The notes below the pieces were generated by a model, which did no database searches, was not told the origin of the DNA, and was given only the letters and a program-made list of their open reading frames with translations. Shown here piece after piece: positions 1 through 8,802 of a DNA stretch of 64,000 nt (positions are counted from its first letter, which is position 1; each line of letters opens with the position of its first letter). The translations under genes and the position numbers were made by a program. Origin of the DNA: Gemmobacter sp. (GTDB lineage: Bacteria; Pseudomonadota; Alphaproteobacteria; Rhodobacterales; Rhodobacteraceae). The stretch spans positions 322,501 to 386,500 of the forward strand of contig NZ_JAUCBS010000013.1 in the NCBI RefSeq assembly GCF_034676705.1. The letters run 5' to 3'.

Positions 1-1590
1 GCCGATGCGCCCTCGGCCGCCGCGCTGCGGTTGCGGCAGTTGAACCGGCTGGTCCAGCTGAAACGCGATCTGGAAGATGTGGCGGCCCGGGCCGATGGCG
101 CCCGCGCCGCGCACGAGGCGCTGACCGCCCGGCTGGCAGAGCTGTCGCGCGCCGATCAACAGGCGCGCGAGGCCCGCCGCGCCGCCGACACCCGCGTGAC
201 CGAGGCCAACCGCGCCCTGTCGCGGGCCGAGGCCGACCGCTCCATCACCGCGGGCAAGCTGGAATCGGCCCGGCTGGCCCAGAGCCGCTATCAGGCCGAG
301 GCCGCCGAGGCCGCCGACCGGCTGGCCGAAGCGCATGAAACCACCGCCGACCTGCCCGATCTTGCGCAGGCCCGCGCCACGGTCGAGGCGTTGAAGACCA
401 CTGTCGAAGGCGCCCGTCTGGCCATGATCGCCCGCCGCTCTGCCCATGACGAGGCGCGCCGCGAAGGCGAGGCGCGGACGCGGCGGCGGCAAGAGGTTAC
501 CAAGGAATTGTCTGGCTGGCGCCTGCGGCTGGACACCGCCGAAAAGCGCGCGGCCGAGTTGCAGGACCGCCGCGAAGCCGCCGAAGAAGACCTGGCCGAG
601 GCCAACGCCGTCCCCTCGGAGATCGCCGAAAAGCGCGAGGAACTGCTGGAGGCGATCGCCACCGCCGAATCCCGCCGCGCCATGGCGCAGGATGCGCTTT
701 CGGTCGCCGAAGCCGCGCTGCGCAGCGCGCAAGAGGCCGAGCGCAGCAGCGAACGCACCGCCGGAGAGGCGCGCGAAACCCGTGCCCGGGCCGAGGCGCG
801 CGCCGACGCCGCCAAGGAAACCGCCACCCTGGCCGCCGACCGCATCACCGAGGAAACCGGCGGCACGCCGGCCGCCCTGCTCGACAGTCTCAAGATCGAC
901 CCGGCGACGATCCCCCCGGCCGACCAGCTGGATCTGGATGCACAGCGCCTGCGCCGCGCGCGGGAATCGCTGGGCGCCGTCAACCTGCGGGCCGAGGAAG
1001 ACGCCCGCGCCGTCCAGACCGAACACGATACGCTGCGCGCCGAAAAGGACGATCTGGAAGAAGCCATCCGCAAGTTGCGCGCGGGCATCACCAGCCTGAA
1101 CCGCGAAGGCCGCGAACGCCTGCTGGCCGCCTTCGATCAGGTCAACGCCAGCTTCGCCACCCTGTTCACCCATCTGTTCAACGGCGGCGAGGCACGGCTG
1201 GTGCTGGTGGAATCCGACGATCCGCTGGAGGCGGGCCTGGAAATCATGTGCCAGCCGCCGGGCAAGAAACTGTCCACCCTGTCGCTGCTGTCGGGCGGGG
1301 AACAGACCTTGACCGCCCTTGCCCTGATCTTTGCCGTGTTCCTGGCCAACCCCGCCCCGATCTGCGTGCTGGACGAGGTGGATGCCCCGCTGGACGATGC
1401 CAACGTCACCCGCTTTTGCGACCTGCTGGATGAAATGACGCGCCGCACCGAAACCCGCTTCCTGATCATCACCCACCACGCCGTCACCATGTCGCGCATG
1501 GACCGGCTGTTCGGGGTGACGATGCAGGAACAGGGCGTCAGCCAGCTGGTCAGCGTGGATCTGAAACGGGCCGAGGCGCTGGTGGCCTGA
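1..1590 (+). CDS. smc: Chromosome segregation protein SMC, C-terminal part (partial)
   Basis: The reading frame is open from the first base, so the N-terminus lies outside the window; 529 residues are visible. The first ~350 residues are an Ala/Glu/Arg-rich coiled coil, followed by the C-terminal ATPase head. The ABC signature LLSGGEQTLTALAL is at about nt 1285-1325 and the Walker B plus D-loop CVLDEVDAPLDDANV at about 1366-1410, with the switch His in ITHHAVTM near 1470. SMC forms the DNA-entrapping ring of the condensin-like SMC-ScpAB complex on the nucleoid. Length and motifs are ordinary for the family. Transcription ends in a hairpin element just downstream. Confidence 0.96.
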   Translation, partial: ADAPSAAALRLRQLNRLVQLKRDLEDVAARADGARAAHEALTARLAELSRADQQAREARRAADTRVTEANRALSRAEADRSITAGKLESARLAQSRYQAEAAEAADRLAEAHETTADLPDLAQARATVEALKTTVEGARLAMIARRSAHDEARREGEARTRRRQEVTKELSGWRLRLDTAEKRAAELQDRREAAEEDLAEANAVPSEIAEKREELLEAIATAESRRAMAQDALSVAEAALRSAQEAERSSERTAGEARETRARAEARADAAKETATLAADRITEETGGTPAALLDSLKIDPATIPPADQLDLDAQRLRRARESLGAVNLRAEEDARAVQTEHDTLRAEKDDLEEAIRKLRAGITSLNREGRERLLAAFDQVNASFATLFTHLFNGGEARLVLVESDDPLEAGLEIMCQPPGKKLSTLSLLSGGEQTLTALALIFAVFLANPAPICVLDEVDAPLDDANVTRFCDLLDEMTRRTETRFLIITHHAVTMSRMDRLFGVTMQEQGVSQLVSVDLKRAEALVA

Positions 1591-1607
1591 CCAGCCCCAT
1601 CATCTTG

Positions 1608-1642
1608 CCCCAAATACCCCGGGGTCCGGGGCAGCGCCCCGG
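1608..1642. repeat. Intergenic CCAAATACCCC element with hairpin (copy A)
   Basis: The core CCCCAAATACCCC is followed by a perfect 7-bp stem, CCGGGGC at 1626-1632 pairing with GCCCCGG at 1636-1642 around a 3-nt loop. It lies between the convergent smc and quinone oxidoreductase genes and probably acts as a bidirectional terminator. Related copies are at 4988, 14385, 43352, 56376 and 59212. Confidence 0.6.
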
Positions 1643-1643
1643 T

Positions 1644-2618
1644 CTACGGCATCAACACCGTGGCCCCGGTGGTCGCCCGCGATTCCAGCGCCCGATGCGC
1701 ATCGGCCACCCGGTCCAGCGGAAACCGCTGGTCGATGCGGATCTTCACCGCGCCCGAGGTGACCTTGCCGAACAGATGCTGCGCCATCGCCTGGCAATCG
1801 GCATGTTGGGCGATATGCACGAACACGCTGGGCCGGGTAATCTGCAACGCACCCTTGGCCCCCAGCTTCAGCAGATCCACCGGCGGCACCAGGCCCGAGG
1901 CATTGCCGAAGGAAATCATCATCCCCACCGGCCGCAGGCAATCCAGCGAGCCCTCAAACGTCGCGGCACCGACCGAATCCATCACCACATCCACCCCGCG
2001 CCCGCCGGTCAGGTCGCGCACCTTGGGGGCAAAGGCGCCGTCGCGGTAATTGATCGCGGCATCGGCGCCATGGTCCAGCGCCAGCTGACATTTTGCATCC
2101 GACCCCGCCGTGGCGATCAGCCGTATCCCCTCGGATCTCGCCCATTGGCAGGCGATCAGTCCCACGCCCCCCGCCGCCGCATGGAACAGCACCGTGTCGC
2201 CAGCCTTCAGCGGCACCGTGCGGTGGAACAGATACTGCACCGTCAGCCCCTTGAGCATCATCGCCGCGCCTTCCTCATAGGAAATCGCGTCGGGCAGCGG
2301 GCAGACCTGCGCGGCCGGCATCACCCGCGCCGCGCAATAGGATCCGGGCGGCTGCGAGGCATAGGCGGCGCGGTCGCCCGGTTTCAGATGCGTCACGCCC
2401 TCGCCCACCGCCTCGATCACGCCGGCGGCCTCCATCCCCAGCGCGGCGGGCAGCGGCAGCGGATACATGCCTTCGCGCTGATAGACGTCGATGTAGTTCA
2501 GCCCCACCGCATGATGGCGGATCCGCACCTGCCCCGGCCCCGGCTCGCCAACCGGGCGGTCCTCCAGCTCCAGCACCTCGGGGCCGCCAAACGCCCTGAT
2601 CACCACGGTTTTCGCCAT
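1644..2618 (-). CDS. Quinone oxidoreductase, medium-chain reductase family
   Basis: A 324-residue NADPH:quinone reductase-like protein. The N-terminal GroES-like domain contains GVIEAVGEGVTHLKPGDRAAY, and the Rossmann domain has the nucleotide-binding segment HAAAGGVGLIACQWA at about residues 148-162. It lacks the cysteine-rich structural zinc loop, as expected for zinc-independent QOR enzymes (QorA type), which reduce quinones or enones with NADPH in the cytosol. Two ATGs are adjacent (2621 and 2618). I chose 2618 because the upstream AAAGGGGGAG sits too close to the first. It is divergent from the cobW-type gene and converges on smc. Substrate is unknown. Confidence 0.88.
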   Translation of the reverse strand: MAKTVVIRAFGGPEVLELEDRPVGEPGPGQVRIRHHAVGLNYIDVYQREGMYPLPLPAALGMEAAGVIEAVGEGVTHLKPGDRAAYASQPPGSYCAARVMPAAQVCPLPDAISYEEGAAMMLKGLTVQYLFHRTVPLKAGDTVLFHAAAGGVGLIACQWARSEGIRLIATAGSDAKCQLALDHGADAAINYRDGAFAPKVRDLTGGRGVDVVMDSVGAATFEGSLDCLRPVGMMISFGNASGLVPPVDLLKLGAKGALQITRPSVFVHIAQHADCQAMAQHLFGKVTSGAVKIRIDQRFPLDRVADAHRALESRATTGATVLMP

Positions 2619-2689
2619 CATCTCCCCCTTTGACCGGCTATTGCCGGGGGGCATCGTAGCGAGGTGCGGCGGTGACGCAAGTTCGAGTC

Positions 2690-2718
2690 TTGAATGTGAT
2701 GATATAACGTAATAGAAA
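2690..2718 (+). promoter_or_regulatory. Candidate promoter with Zur-like operator in the spacer
   Basis: TTGAAT (2690-2695) and TAGAAA (2713-2718) are separated by 17 nt and lie 27 nt before the cobW-type start. The segment 2693-2711, AATGTGATGATATAACGTA, matches the proteobacterial Zur consensus AATGTTATANTATAACATT at 14 of 18 defined positions by my hand alignment. Zur would therefore block the promoter when zinc is sufficient. Both promoter and operator are inferences from sequence. Confidence 0.5.
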
Positions 2719-2744
2719 ATGCCAACCCACTGTCCGAGGCCCCC

Positions 2745-3950
2745 ATGATCCGCGACCCCCGTCTTCCCGTCACCGTGCTTTCCGGCTTTCTGGGCGCCGG
2801 CAAGACCACGCTGCTGAACCATGTGCTCAACAATCGCGACGGCCGCCGCGTTGCGGTGATCGTCAACGACATGTCCGAGGTGAACATCGACGCCGATCTG
2901 GTCGCCGCCGGCGCCACGCTGAACCGGGCCGAGGAGCGGCTGGTCGAAATGTCGAACGGCTGCATCTGTTGCACCCTGCGCGACGATCTGCTGACCGAGG
3001 TCCGGCGACTGGCCGCCGAGGGGCGCTTTGACTATCTGCTGATCGAATCCACCGGCATCGCCGAACCGCTTCCCGTGGCCGCAACCTTTGAATTCCGGGA
3101 TCAGGCTGGCGACAGCCTGTCCGATGTGGCCAGGCTGGACTGCATGGTCACGGTGGTCGATGCTGTCAATCTGCTGAATGACTACGCCAGCCACGATTTC
3201 CTCGCGGATCGCGGCGAAATCGCCGGCGAGGGGGATGACCGAACCCTTGTCACGCTGTTGACCGAGCAGATCGAATTTGCCGATGTGGTGGTCCTGAACA
3301 AGATCACCGATGCAGGGGCCGACCGGACCGACGCTGCACGCAAGATCGTGCGCGCGCTCAACCCCGATGCGGTGCTGATCGAAACCGATCACTCCCGGGT
3401 CGAGGCCGCGCGCCTGTTCGACACCGGCCTCTTCGACTTTGACCGGGCGCATCTGCACCCGCATTGGGCCAAGGAACTCTACGGCTTTGCCGATCATGTG
3501 CCGGAAACCGAGGAACACGGCATCACCAGCTTTGTCTACCGCGCCCGGCGGCCTTTCGACCCGGCCGGCGTCCATCAGGTGCTGAGCGGTCCGTTGCCCG
3601 GGGTGATCCGCGCCAAGGGGCATTTCTGGCTGGCGACCCGGCCGAACTGGGTGGCAGAGTTTTCGCTGGCCGGCGCCACGTCCACGGTGACGCCGCTGGG
3701 CGGCTGGTGGGCGGCCTTGCCACAGGATCGCTGGCCCGAGGATCCGGCGATGATCGAGAAGATGCGGGCGCAGTGGCTCGATCCCTGGGGCGACCGCCGG
3801 CAGGAACTGGTGTTCATCGGCGCAGGGATGGATAGATCGGCGATCACGGCCGCGTTGGACGCCTGTCTTGTTCCGGCCAGCGACTTTACACCAAAGGAAT
3901 GGGCGCAGCTGGCCGACCCGTTTCCCCGCTGGGGGCGGCCGTCGGAATGA
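2745..3950 (+). CDS. CobW/COG0523-family GTPase, probable zinc chaperone
   Basis: A 401-residue G3E GTPase. Walker A GFLGAGKTT is at residues 14-22, the family metal motif CxCC is C73-I-C75-C76, and the guanine-specificity motif LNKIT lies near residue 185. A CobW_C domain occupies the last ~120 residues. COG0523 proteins load metals, mostly zinc, onto client enzymes using GTP. The Zur-like box upstream favours the zinc-starvation branch (ZigA/ZagA type) over the cobalamin CobW branch, and there are no cobalamin genes next to it. The following small ORF overlaps its stop by 4 nt. The exact client protein is unknown. Confidence 0.9.
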   Translation: MIRDPRLPVTVLSGFLGAGKTTLLNHVLNNRDGRRVAVIVNDMSEVNIDADLVAAGATLNRAEERLVEMSNGCICCTLRDDLLTEVRRLAAEGRFDYLLIESTGIAEPLPVAATFEFRDQAGDSLSDVARLDCMVTVVDAVNLLNDYASHDFLADRGEIAGEGDDRTLVTLLTEQIEFADVVVLNKITDAGADRTDAARKIVRALNPDAVLIETDHSRVEAARLFDTGLFDFDRAHLHPHWAKELYGFADHVPETEEHGITSFVYRARRPFDPAGVHQVLSGPLPGVIRAKGHFWLATRPNWVAEFSLAGATSTVTPLGGWWAALPQDRWPEDPAMIEKMRAQWLDPWGDRRQELVFIGAGMDRSAITAALDACLVPASDFTPKEWAQLADPFPRWGRPSE

Positions 3951-4279
3951 AGCGCAACCTGTCCACCCGCCTGCCGCGCAGCAAACCCGCGACGATGCGC
4001 GCCTTTGACCGGCTGCCGCCCCGGTTGCGCGGCTGGCTGCACCAGGCCGCCCTGCCGTGGTCGGCCGCCTCGGCCCTGGCCCTCTGGCAGCGCGCCTTGC
4101 GCGAAACGGGCTGCGAAGCCGCCGCCCTTGCCCGCCTTTCCGCGACCGAGGCCCGGCTGATCGCCCGGGATGCCGCTGCGGTCTGGGGCGCCGGCCATCC
4201 GGCGGTCAGGCCAGATGCACCGCCGTTCCCCAGCCGTCGCAGGCCAGCGCCAGCCCTTCGGGCAACGGCCGGTCGGTGA
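3947..4279 (+). CDS. Small DUF6525-like protein downstream of cobW
   Basis: A 110-residue basic protein whose ATG overlaps the cobW-type stop (ATGA), so it is translationally coupled. The core MRAFDRLPPRLRGWLHQAALPW, then an Ala/Arg-rich helix ending near GHPAV, resembles the DUF6525 proteins I recall beside cobW genes in Rhodobacteraceae. Function is unknown. The last ~25 codons run antisense into the deoR-type gene (74-bp convergent overlap) and look like read-through rather than conserved sequence. The true domain probably ends near nt 4205. Confidence 0.6.
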   Translation: MKRNLSTRLPRSKPATMRAFDRLPPRLRGWLHQAALPWSAASALALWQRALRETGCEAAALARLSATEARLIARDAAAVWGAGHPAVRPDAPPFPSRRRPAPALRATAGR

Positions 4280-4964
4280 CGATTCCGTCCAGATCGGCCA
4301 GCGACCCCAGCCGTACCGGCGCCTGACGGGTGAATTTGGACGCATCGGCCACCACCAGCCGCCGCCGCGCCTGCCGCAGGATGGTGCGCGCCACGCCAAC
4401 CTCGGCCAGGTCGAAATCCAGCAGGTCGCCATCGGCATCCACCGCCGAACAGCCGATCACCGCCAGATCCACCTTGAACTGGTCAAAGAACTGCGTCGTC
4501 AGCTCTCCCACCAGCCCGCCATCGGCCCGGCGCAGCGCGCCGCCGGCCACCATCACCTCGCAGCTGTCATTGGCGGCCAGAATGTTCGCCACGTTCAGGT
4601 TGTTCGTCACCACGGTCAGGTTGCGGTGCCCCACCAGCGCGCGGGCCACCGCCTCGGTCGTGGTGCCGATGTTCAGGATCAGGCTGGAATTGTCCGGGAT
4701 CAGCGCCGCGCAGGCCGCCCCGATGGCGGCCTTCGCCTCGGCGTTCAGCTGGCGGCGTTCCGACCAGGCGGTATTGGCCACCCCTGCCCGCACCACCGCG
4801 CCGCCATGCACCCGGTCCAGCAGGCCGGCATCGGCCAGTTCGCCCAGATCGCGGCGGATGGTCTGCAAGGTCACGGAAAACCGCGCAGCCAGATCCTCGA
4901 CCACCACGCGCCCCTCGCTGCGCGCGATCTCCAGAATTTCGCCTTGCCGGAAACTCAGTGCCAT
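4206..4964 (-). CDS. DeoR/GlpR-family transcriptional regulator
   Basis: 252 residues. The N-terminal DeoR winged helix covers residues 5-57, with recognition segment VTLQTIRRDLGELADAGLLDRVHGGA. The C-terminal DeoR sensor domain carries the phosphosugar-binding ILNIGTTTEAVA near residue 96 and the VNAIGCSAVDADG-like segment near 170. Such regulators repress sugar or glycerol catabolism and are released by a phosphorylated sugar. No carbohydrate gene is adjacent: tex lies upstream in the same direction, separated by a hairpin element. The regulated pathway cannot be told from this window. Confidence 0.88.
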   Translation of the reverse strand: MALSFRQGEILEIARSEGRVVVEDLAARFSVTLQTIRRDLGELADAGLLDRVHGGAVVRAGVANTAWSERRQLNAEAKAAIGAACAALIPDNSSLILNIGTTTEAVARALVGHRNLTVVTNNLNVANILAANDSCEVMVAGGALRRADGGLVGELTTQFFDQFKVDLAVIGCSAVDADGDLLDFDLAEVGVARTILRQARRRLVVADASKFTRQAPVRLGSLADLDGIVTDRPLPEGLALACDGWGTAVHLA

Positions 4965-4987
4965 TGGCCTCTCCAGACGCTTTCCCC

Positions 4988-5035
4988 CTTTCGCTTTGAC
5001 ACAAATATCCCGGGGGTCCGGGGGCTGGCCCCCGG
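4988..5035. repeat. Intergenic CAAATATCCC element with hairpin (copy B)
   Basis: CTTTCGCTTTGACACAAATA followed by TCCCGGGGG leads into an 8-bp stem, CCGGGGGC at 5018-5025 pairing with GCCCCCGG at 5028-5035. It sits between tex and the deoR-type gene, both on the minus strand, so it is a probable terminator for tex. Confidence 0.6.
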
Positions 5036-5071
5036 TTCGCAGATCACCACTGGCGCAACGTCGCGCTCAGG

Positions 5072-7387
5072 TCAACGCTTGCGCATCGCATCCAGCAGCG
5101 CGGCGCCGAAACCGCCCGTCGCCTCGCCGCCCTTGGGGCCCGACGACATCGGCCCGCGCCCGCCCTTGGGCGGTGGCCCGCCCCGCTTGGGCGTGTCGTC
5201 GCGCGCGGCGCCGTCCTTGCGCATGGTCAGGCCGATGCGCTTCCTTGGCACATCCACCTCGACCACCCGCACCTTGACCACATCGCCCGCTTTCACCACC
5301 TCGTGCGGATCCTTGACGAAACGGTCAGCCAGCTGGCTGACATGCACCAGCCCGTCCTGATGCACGCCAATGTCCACAAAGGCGCCAAAGGCCGCAACGT
5401 TCGTCACCGTGCCTTCCAGCAGCATGCCCACGCGCAGGTCGGTAATCTGCTCGACCCCATCGGTGAAGGTCGCGGTCTTGAAGGCCGGTCGCGGGTCGCG
5501 GCCGGGTTTTTCCAGTTCGGCCAGAATGTCCTTTACCGTCGGCACCCCGAAACGGTCGTCGGCGAAATCGCGCGGCTCCAGCCGCCGCAGGGGGGTGGGG
5601 TCGGCCATCAGCATGCGCAGGTCGCGCCCGCAGGCGGCGACGATCCGGCGGGCCACGTCATAGGCCTCGGGGTGGACGGAGGAGGCATCCAGCGGTTCCT
5701 TGCCGCCCGGAATGCGCAGGAAGCCCGCGCATTGTTCGAACGCCTTGGGGCCAAGGCGCGACACCTTCAGCAGTTCGCGCCGGGTGGCAAACGGGCCGTT
5801 GGCGTTGCGGTGGCTGACGATGGTTTCCGCCAGCCCCGGCCCAATCCCCGCCACCCGGGCCAGCAAGGGGGCCGAGGCGGTGTTCAGATCCACCCCCACG
5901 GCGTTCACCGCGTCCTCGACCACCGCGTCCAGCGCGCGGCCCAGGCGGTGCTGGTCCACGTCGTGCTGATACTGGCCCACGCCGATCGACTTCGGTTCGA
6001 TCTTGACCAGTTCCGCCAGCGGATCCTGCAAGCGCCGGGCGATGGACACCGCGCCGCGCAGCGACACGTCCAGATCAGGGAATTCCGCCGCCGCCAGTTC
6101 CGACGCGGAATAGACCGAGGCGCCCGCCTCGGACACCACGACCTTGGTGGGTTTCTTCGTGCCCGGCAGCAGCGCCAGCAGGTCGGTCACCATCTTTTCC
6201 GTCTCGCGGCTGGCGGTGCCGTTGCCGATGGCGATCAGATCCACCGCGTGCCTGACGATCAGCGCCGCCACCGTGGCCTGCGCGCCGCGCAGGTCGTTCT
6301 TGGGCTGAAATGGGTAGACGGTCGCGGTTTCCACCAGCTTGCCGGTGGCGTCCACCACGGCAACCTTCACCCCGGTGCGGATGCCCGGATCCAGTCCCAT
6401 GGTGGCCCGCCCGCCTGCCGGCGCCGCCAGCAGCAGGTCTTTCAGGTTGCGGCCAAAGACTCGGATCGCTTCTTCCTCGGCCCGCTCGCGCAGCTCCATC
6501 ATCAGATCGACGGTCAGCGATGGGCGCAACTTCACCCGCCAGCACCAGCCGGCAACAGTCGCCAGCCAGTCATCCCCCTTGCCGCCGCGCGCCACCGACA
6601 GCGCGCCCTTGACCATGCCTTCGGCCCGGCCCGTGCCCGGCGCCGCCTCGGGGTCGATTTCCAGATCGAGGCTCAGGAACCCTTCGTTCCGGCCTCGGAA
6701 CATCGCCAGCGCGCGGTGCCCGGCGCAGGTGCCGAACGCTTCGGAATGGCCGAAATAGTCCGAGAATTTTGCCCCCTCGGTCTCTTTCCCCTCGACCACG
6801 CGCGAGGTCAGGCGGGCATCGCGGCGCAGCAGGTCGCGCAGGCGGGTCTTCAGATCGGCATTTTCGGCCAGGGCTTCGGCGATGATGTCGCGCGCGCCCT
6901 CCAGCGCGGCCTTGGTATCGGCCACGGCCTCGGTGACATAGCCGGCGGCCAGAACGGCCGGGTCTGCCGCGCGATCGGCCAGAATGGCATCGGCCAGCGG
7001 GCCCAGCCCGTTTTCCCGCGCGATCATCGCCTTGGTGCGGCGTTTCTGCTTGTAGGGCAGATACAGGTCTTCCAGTTCCGCCTTGGTCGCGGCCTTGGCG
7101 ATCTTGCCTGCCAGATCGTCGGTCATCTTGCCCTGTTCGGTGATCGAGGCGACCACCGCCTCGCGCCGGGCCTGAAGTTCGCGCAGGTAGACCAGCCGTT
7201 CGGCCAGATTGCGCAGCTGGGTATCATCCAGCCCGCCGGTCACTTCCTTGCGGTAGCGGGCGATGAAGGGCACCGTCGCGCCGCCATCCAGCAGCTCGAC
7301 CGCCGAGGCGACCTGATCGGGCCGGGCCGCAATCTCGGCGGCGATGGTCAGGGCGATCTGGCGGGCAACTTCGGGGGTAGGGGCCAT
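5072..7387 (-). CDS. tex: RNA-binding transcription accessory protein Tex
   Basis: 771 residues with the full Tex architecture: an N-terminal helical region, a YqgF/RuvC-like nuclease fold around MGLDPGIRTGVKVAVVD (near residue 325), a helix-hairpin-helix segment LARVAGIGPGLAETIVSHR (near 510), and a C-terminal S1 domain GMLLEGTVTNVAAFGAFVDIGV (near 650). The tail is rich in Gly, Pro and Lys. Tex binds nucleic acid and affects transcription and stress tolerance. I chose the ATG at 7387, preceded by GAAAGG seven bases upstream, because the longer frame adds low-complexity residues not typical of the family. It is divergent from the M20 gene. Confidence 0.95.
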   Translation of the reverse strand: MAPTPEVARQIALTIAAEIAARPDQVASAVELLDGGATVPFIARYRKEVTGGLDDTQLRNLAERLVYLRELQARREAVVASITEQGKMTDDLAGKIAKAATKAELEDLYLPYKQKRRTKAMIARENGLGPLADAILADRAADPAVLAAGYVTEAVADTKAALEGARDIIAEALAENADLKTRLRDLLRRDARLTSRVVEGKETEGAKFSDYFGHSEAFGTCAGHRALAMFRGRNEGFLSLDLEIDPEAAPGTGRAEGMVKGALSVARGGKGDDWLATVAGWCWRVKLRPSLTVDLMMELRERAEEEAIRVFGRNLKDLLLAAPAGGRATMGLDPGIRTGVKVAVVDATGKLVETATVYPFQPKNDLRGAQATVAALIVRHAVDLIAIGNGTASRETEKMVTDLLALLPGTKKPTKVVVSEAGASVYSASELAAAEFPDLDVSLRGAVSIARRLQDPLAELVKIEPKSIGVGQYQHDVDQHRLGRALDAVVEDAVNAVGVDLNTASAPLLARVAGIGPGLAETIVSHRNANGPFATRRELLKVSRLGPKAFEQCAGFLRIPGGKEPLDASSVHPEAYDVARRIVAACGRDLRMLMADPTPLRRLEPRDFADDRFGVPTVKDILAELEKPGRDPRPAFKTATFTDGVEQITDLRVGMLLEGTVTNVAAFGAFVDIGVHQDGLVHVSQLADRFVKDPHEVVKAGDVVKVRVVEVDVPRKRIGLTMRKDGAARDDTPKRGGPPPKGGRGPMSSGPKGGEATGGFGAALLDAMRKR

Positions 7388-7512
7388 GGCGCAACCTTTC
7401 GTCTGGGGCCGGGCGGGCAGGTAACCGCAACCGCCCCCGTCCCGCAAGTCCGGGGTTGCGGCCGCGCCCCTCGCACGCCAGCATGTGATCATCCCATCAA
7501 GGAGCGCACCCC

Positions 7513-8685
7513 ATGTCCATCCTGCCGCCCATCGCCGCCCATGCGCCGGAACTGACCGCGATCTACCGCGATCTGCACGCCCATCCCGAACTGGGCTTCG
7601 AAGAGGTGCGGACTGCTGGCATCGTGGCGCAGCGCCTGCGCGACTGGGGCGTGGACGAGGTGCATGAAGGCATCGGCGGCACCGGCGTGGTCGGCATCGT
7701 CAAGGGCAAGGGCCGCGGCAACCGCCGCATCGGCCTGCGCGCCGACATGGACGCGCTGCCGGTGCAGGAAACCACCGGGCTGCCCTATGCCTCGACCGTG
7801 GCAGGCAAGATGCATGCCTGCGGGCATGATGCGCATACCACCATGCTGCTGGGAGCCGCGAAATATCTGGCCGGCAACCGCGATTTCGACGGCACTGTCG
7901 TGCTGATCTTTCAGCCGGCCGAGGAAGGCATGGGCGGCGCGCGGCGCATGATCGCCGAAGGGCTGTTCGACCGCTTCCCCTGCGACGAGGTTTACGGGAT
8001 GCACAATTCCCCGAACGGCAAGCCGGGCACCTTTGGCATCACCCGTGGCGCGGCAATGGCGGGGGCGGCGTTCTTTGACATCCGCATCAAGGGCAAGGGC
8101 GCCCATGCCGCCCAGCCGCACAACGGCAAGGATTCGCTGCTGATCGCCGCCTCGCTGGCCAGCGAATTGCAGACCATCCACAGCCGCAACCTGCACCCGC
8201 TGGACATGCTGGTCCTGTCGGTGACGCAGCTGCATGCCGGCACCGCCTATAACGTGGTGCCGGAAACCGCGACGCTGGCCGGAACGATCCGCTATTTCAA
8301 GGACGAGGTCTATGAGATGGCCGCCCGGCGCATGCACGAGATCTGCGCCGGTTTCGCGCTGGCCCATGGGGTGGAAATCGTGGCCGACCTGCGCAATGCC
8401 TTTGACGTGCTGGTCAATGATGGCGACCTGTCGGACGCCTATCTGGAAGCGGCGCGCGATATCGTCGGGGACGACAAGGTCAGCGATACCGAGGAACCGG
8501 CCACCGGATCCGAGGATTTCGCCGACATGCTGCGCCTGGTGCCGGGCGCCTATTGCCGGGTGGGCCATGCCGGCACCGTCGGCCTGCACAATCCGGGCTT
8601 CGTGCTGGATACCGACGTGCTGCCCGTCGGCGCGTCGATCATGGCGCGGCTGGTGGAACGGCGGCTGCCACTGGCGGCGGGCTAG
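7513..8685 (+). CDS. M20-family amidohydrolase (hippurate hydrolase / N-acyl amino acid deacylase type)
   Basis: A 390-residue zinc peptidase-like hydrolase of the M20D group. Metal ligands are visible in HACGHDAHTTML (C103 and H105) and in QPAEEGMGGARRMI near residue 137. The lid/dimerisation domain follows, and the last metal-binding Glu region is TEEPATGSEDFADML near 327. Members hydrolyse N-acyl amino acids such as hippurate or indole-acetyl conjugates. An AAGGAG Shine-Dalgarno stands 8-9 nt before the ATG. It is a single gene with a hairpin repeat after it. Exact substrate is not inferable. Confidence 0.92.
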   Translation: MSILPPIAAHAPELTAIYRDLHAHPELGFEEVRTAGIVAQRLRDWGVDEVHEGIGGTGVVGIVKGKGRGNRRIGLRADMDALPVQETTGLPYASTVAGKMHACGHDAHTTMLLGAAKYLAGNRDFDGTVVLIFQPAEEGMGGARRMIAEGLFDRFPCDEVYGMHNSPNGKPGTFGITRGAAMAGAAFFDIRIKGKGAHAAQPHNGKDSLLIAASLASELQTIHSRNLHPLDMLVLSVTQLHAGTAYNVVPETATLAGTIRYFKDEVYEMAARRMHEICAGFALAHGVEIVADLRNAFDVLVNDGDLSDAYLEAARDIVGDDKVSDTEEPATGSEDFADMLRLVPGAYCRVGHAGTVGLHNPGFVLDTDVLPVGASIMARLVERRLPLAAG

Positions 8686-8701
8686 GGTGGCAGCGTCGCA
8701 G

Positions 8702-8777
8702 CGGGGGTTTCACACCCCGCGCCGGTTGGTTCTCGAACCGATGGCGCACCAACCGGCGCCCCCGTGGGGAATTTAGG
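8702..8777. repeat. Long inverted-repeat intergenic element (copy G1)
   Basis: GCGCCGGTTGGT at 8719-8730 pairs perfectly with ACCAACCGGCGC at 8748-8759 (12 bp), and the loop contains a smaller GGTTC/GAACC hairpin. GGGGTTTCACACCCC precedes it and a GTGGGGAATTTAGG tail follows. A near-identical copy lies at 32636-32714. The site is between convergent genes, so a terminator role is likely. Confidence 0.65.
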
Positions 8778-8802
8778 GCAAGATGAAAGGGACGCGCCGC
8801 CC

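Noticed and set aside
7425..7461. CCGCAACC/GGTTGCGG inverted repeat between tex and the M20 gene
   Set aside because: An 8-bp stem with a 21-nt loop in very GC-rich DNA; no T-run and no evidence of a regulatory role.
4170..7555. Long plus-strand open frames of 396 and 750 residues opposite the deoR-type and tex genes
   Set aside because: Composition is His/Gln/Arg/Pro-rich without any domain, and the strand opposite holds clear full-length families. GC-rich DNA makes long antisense frames common.
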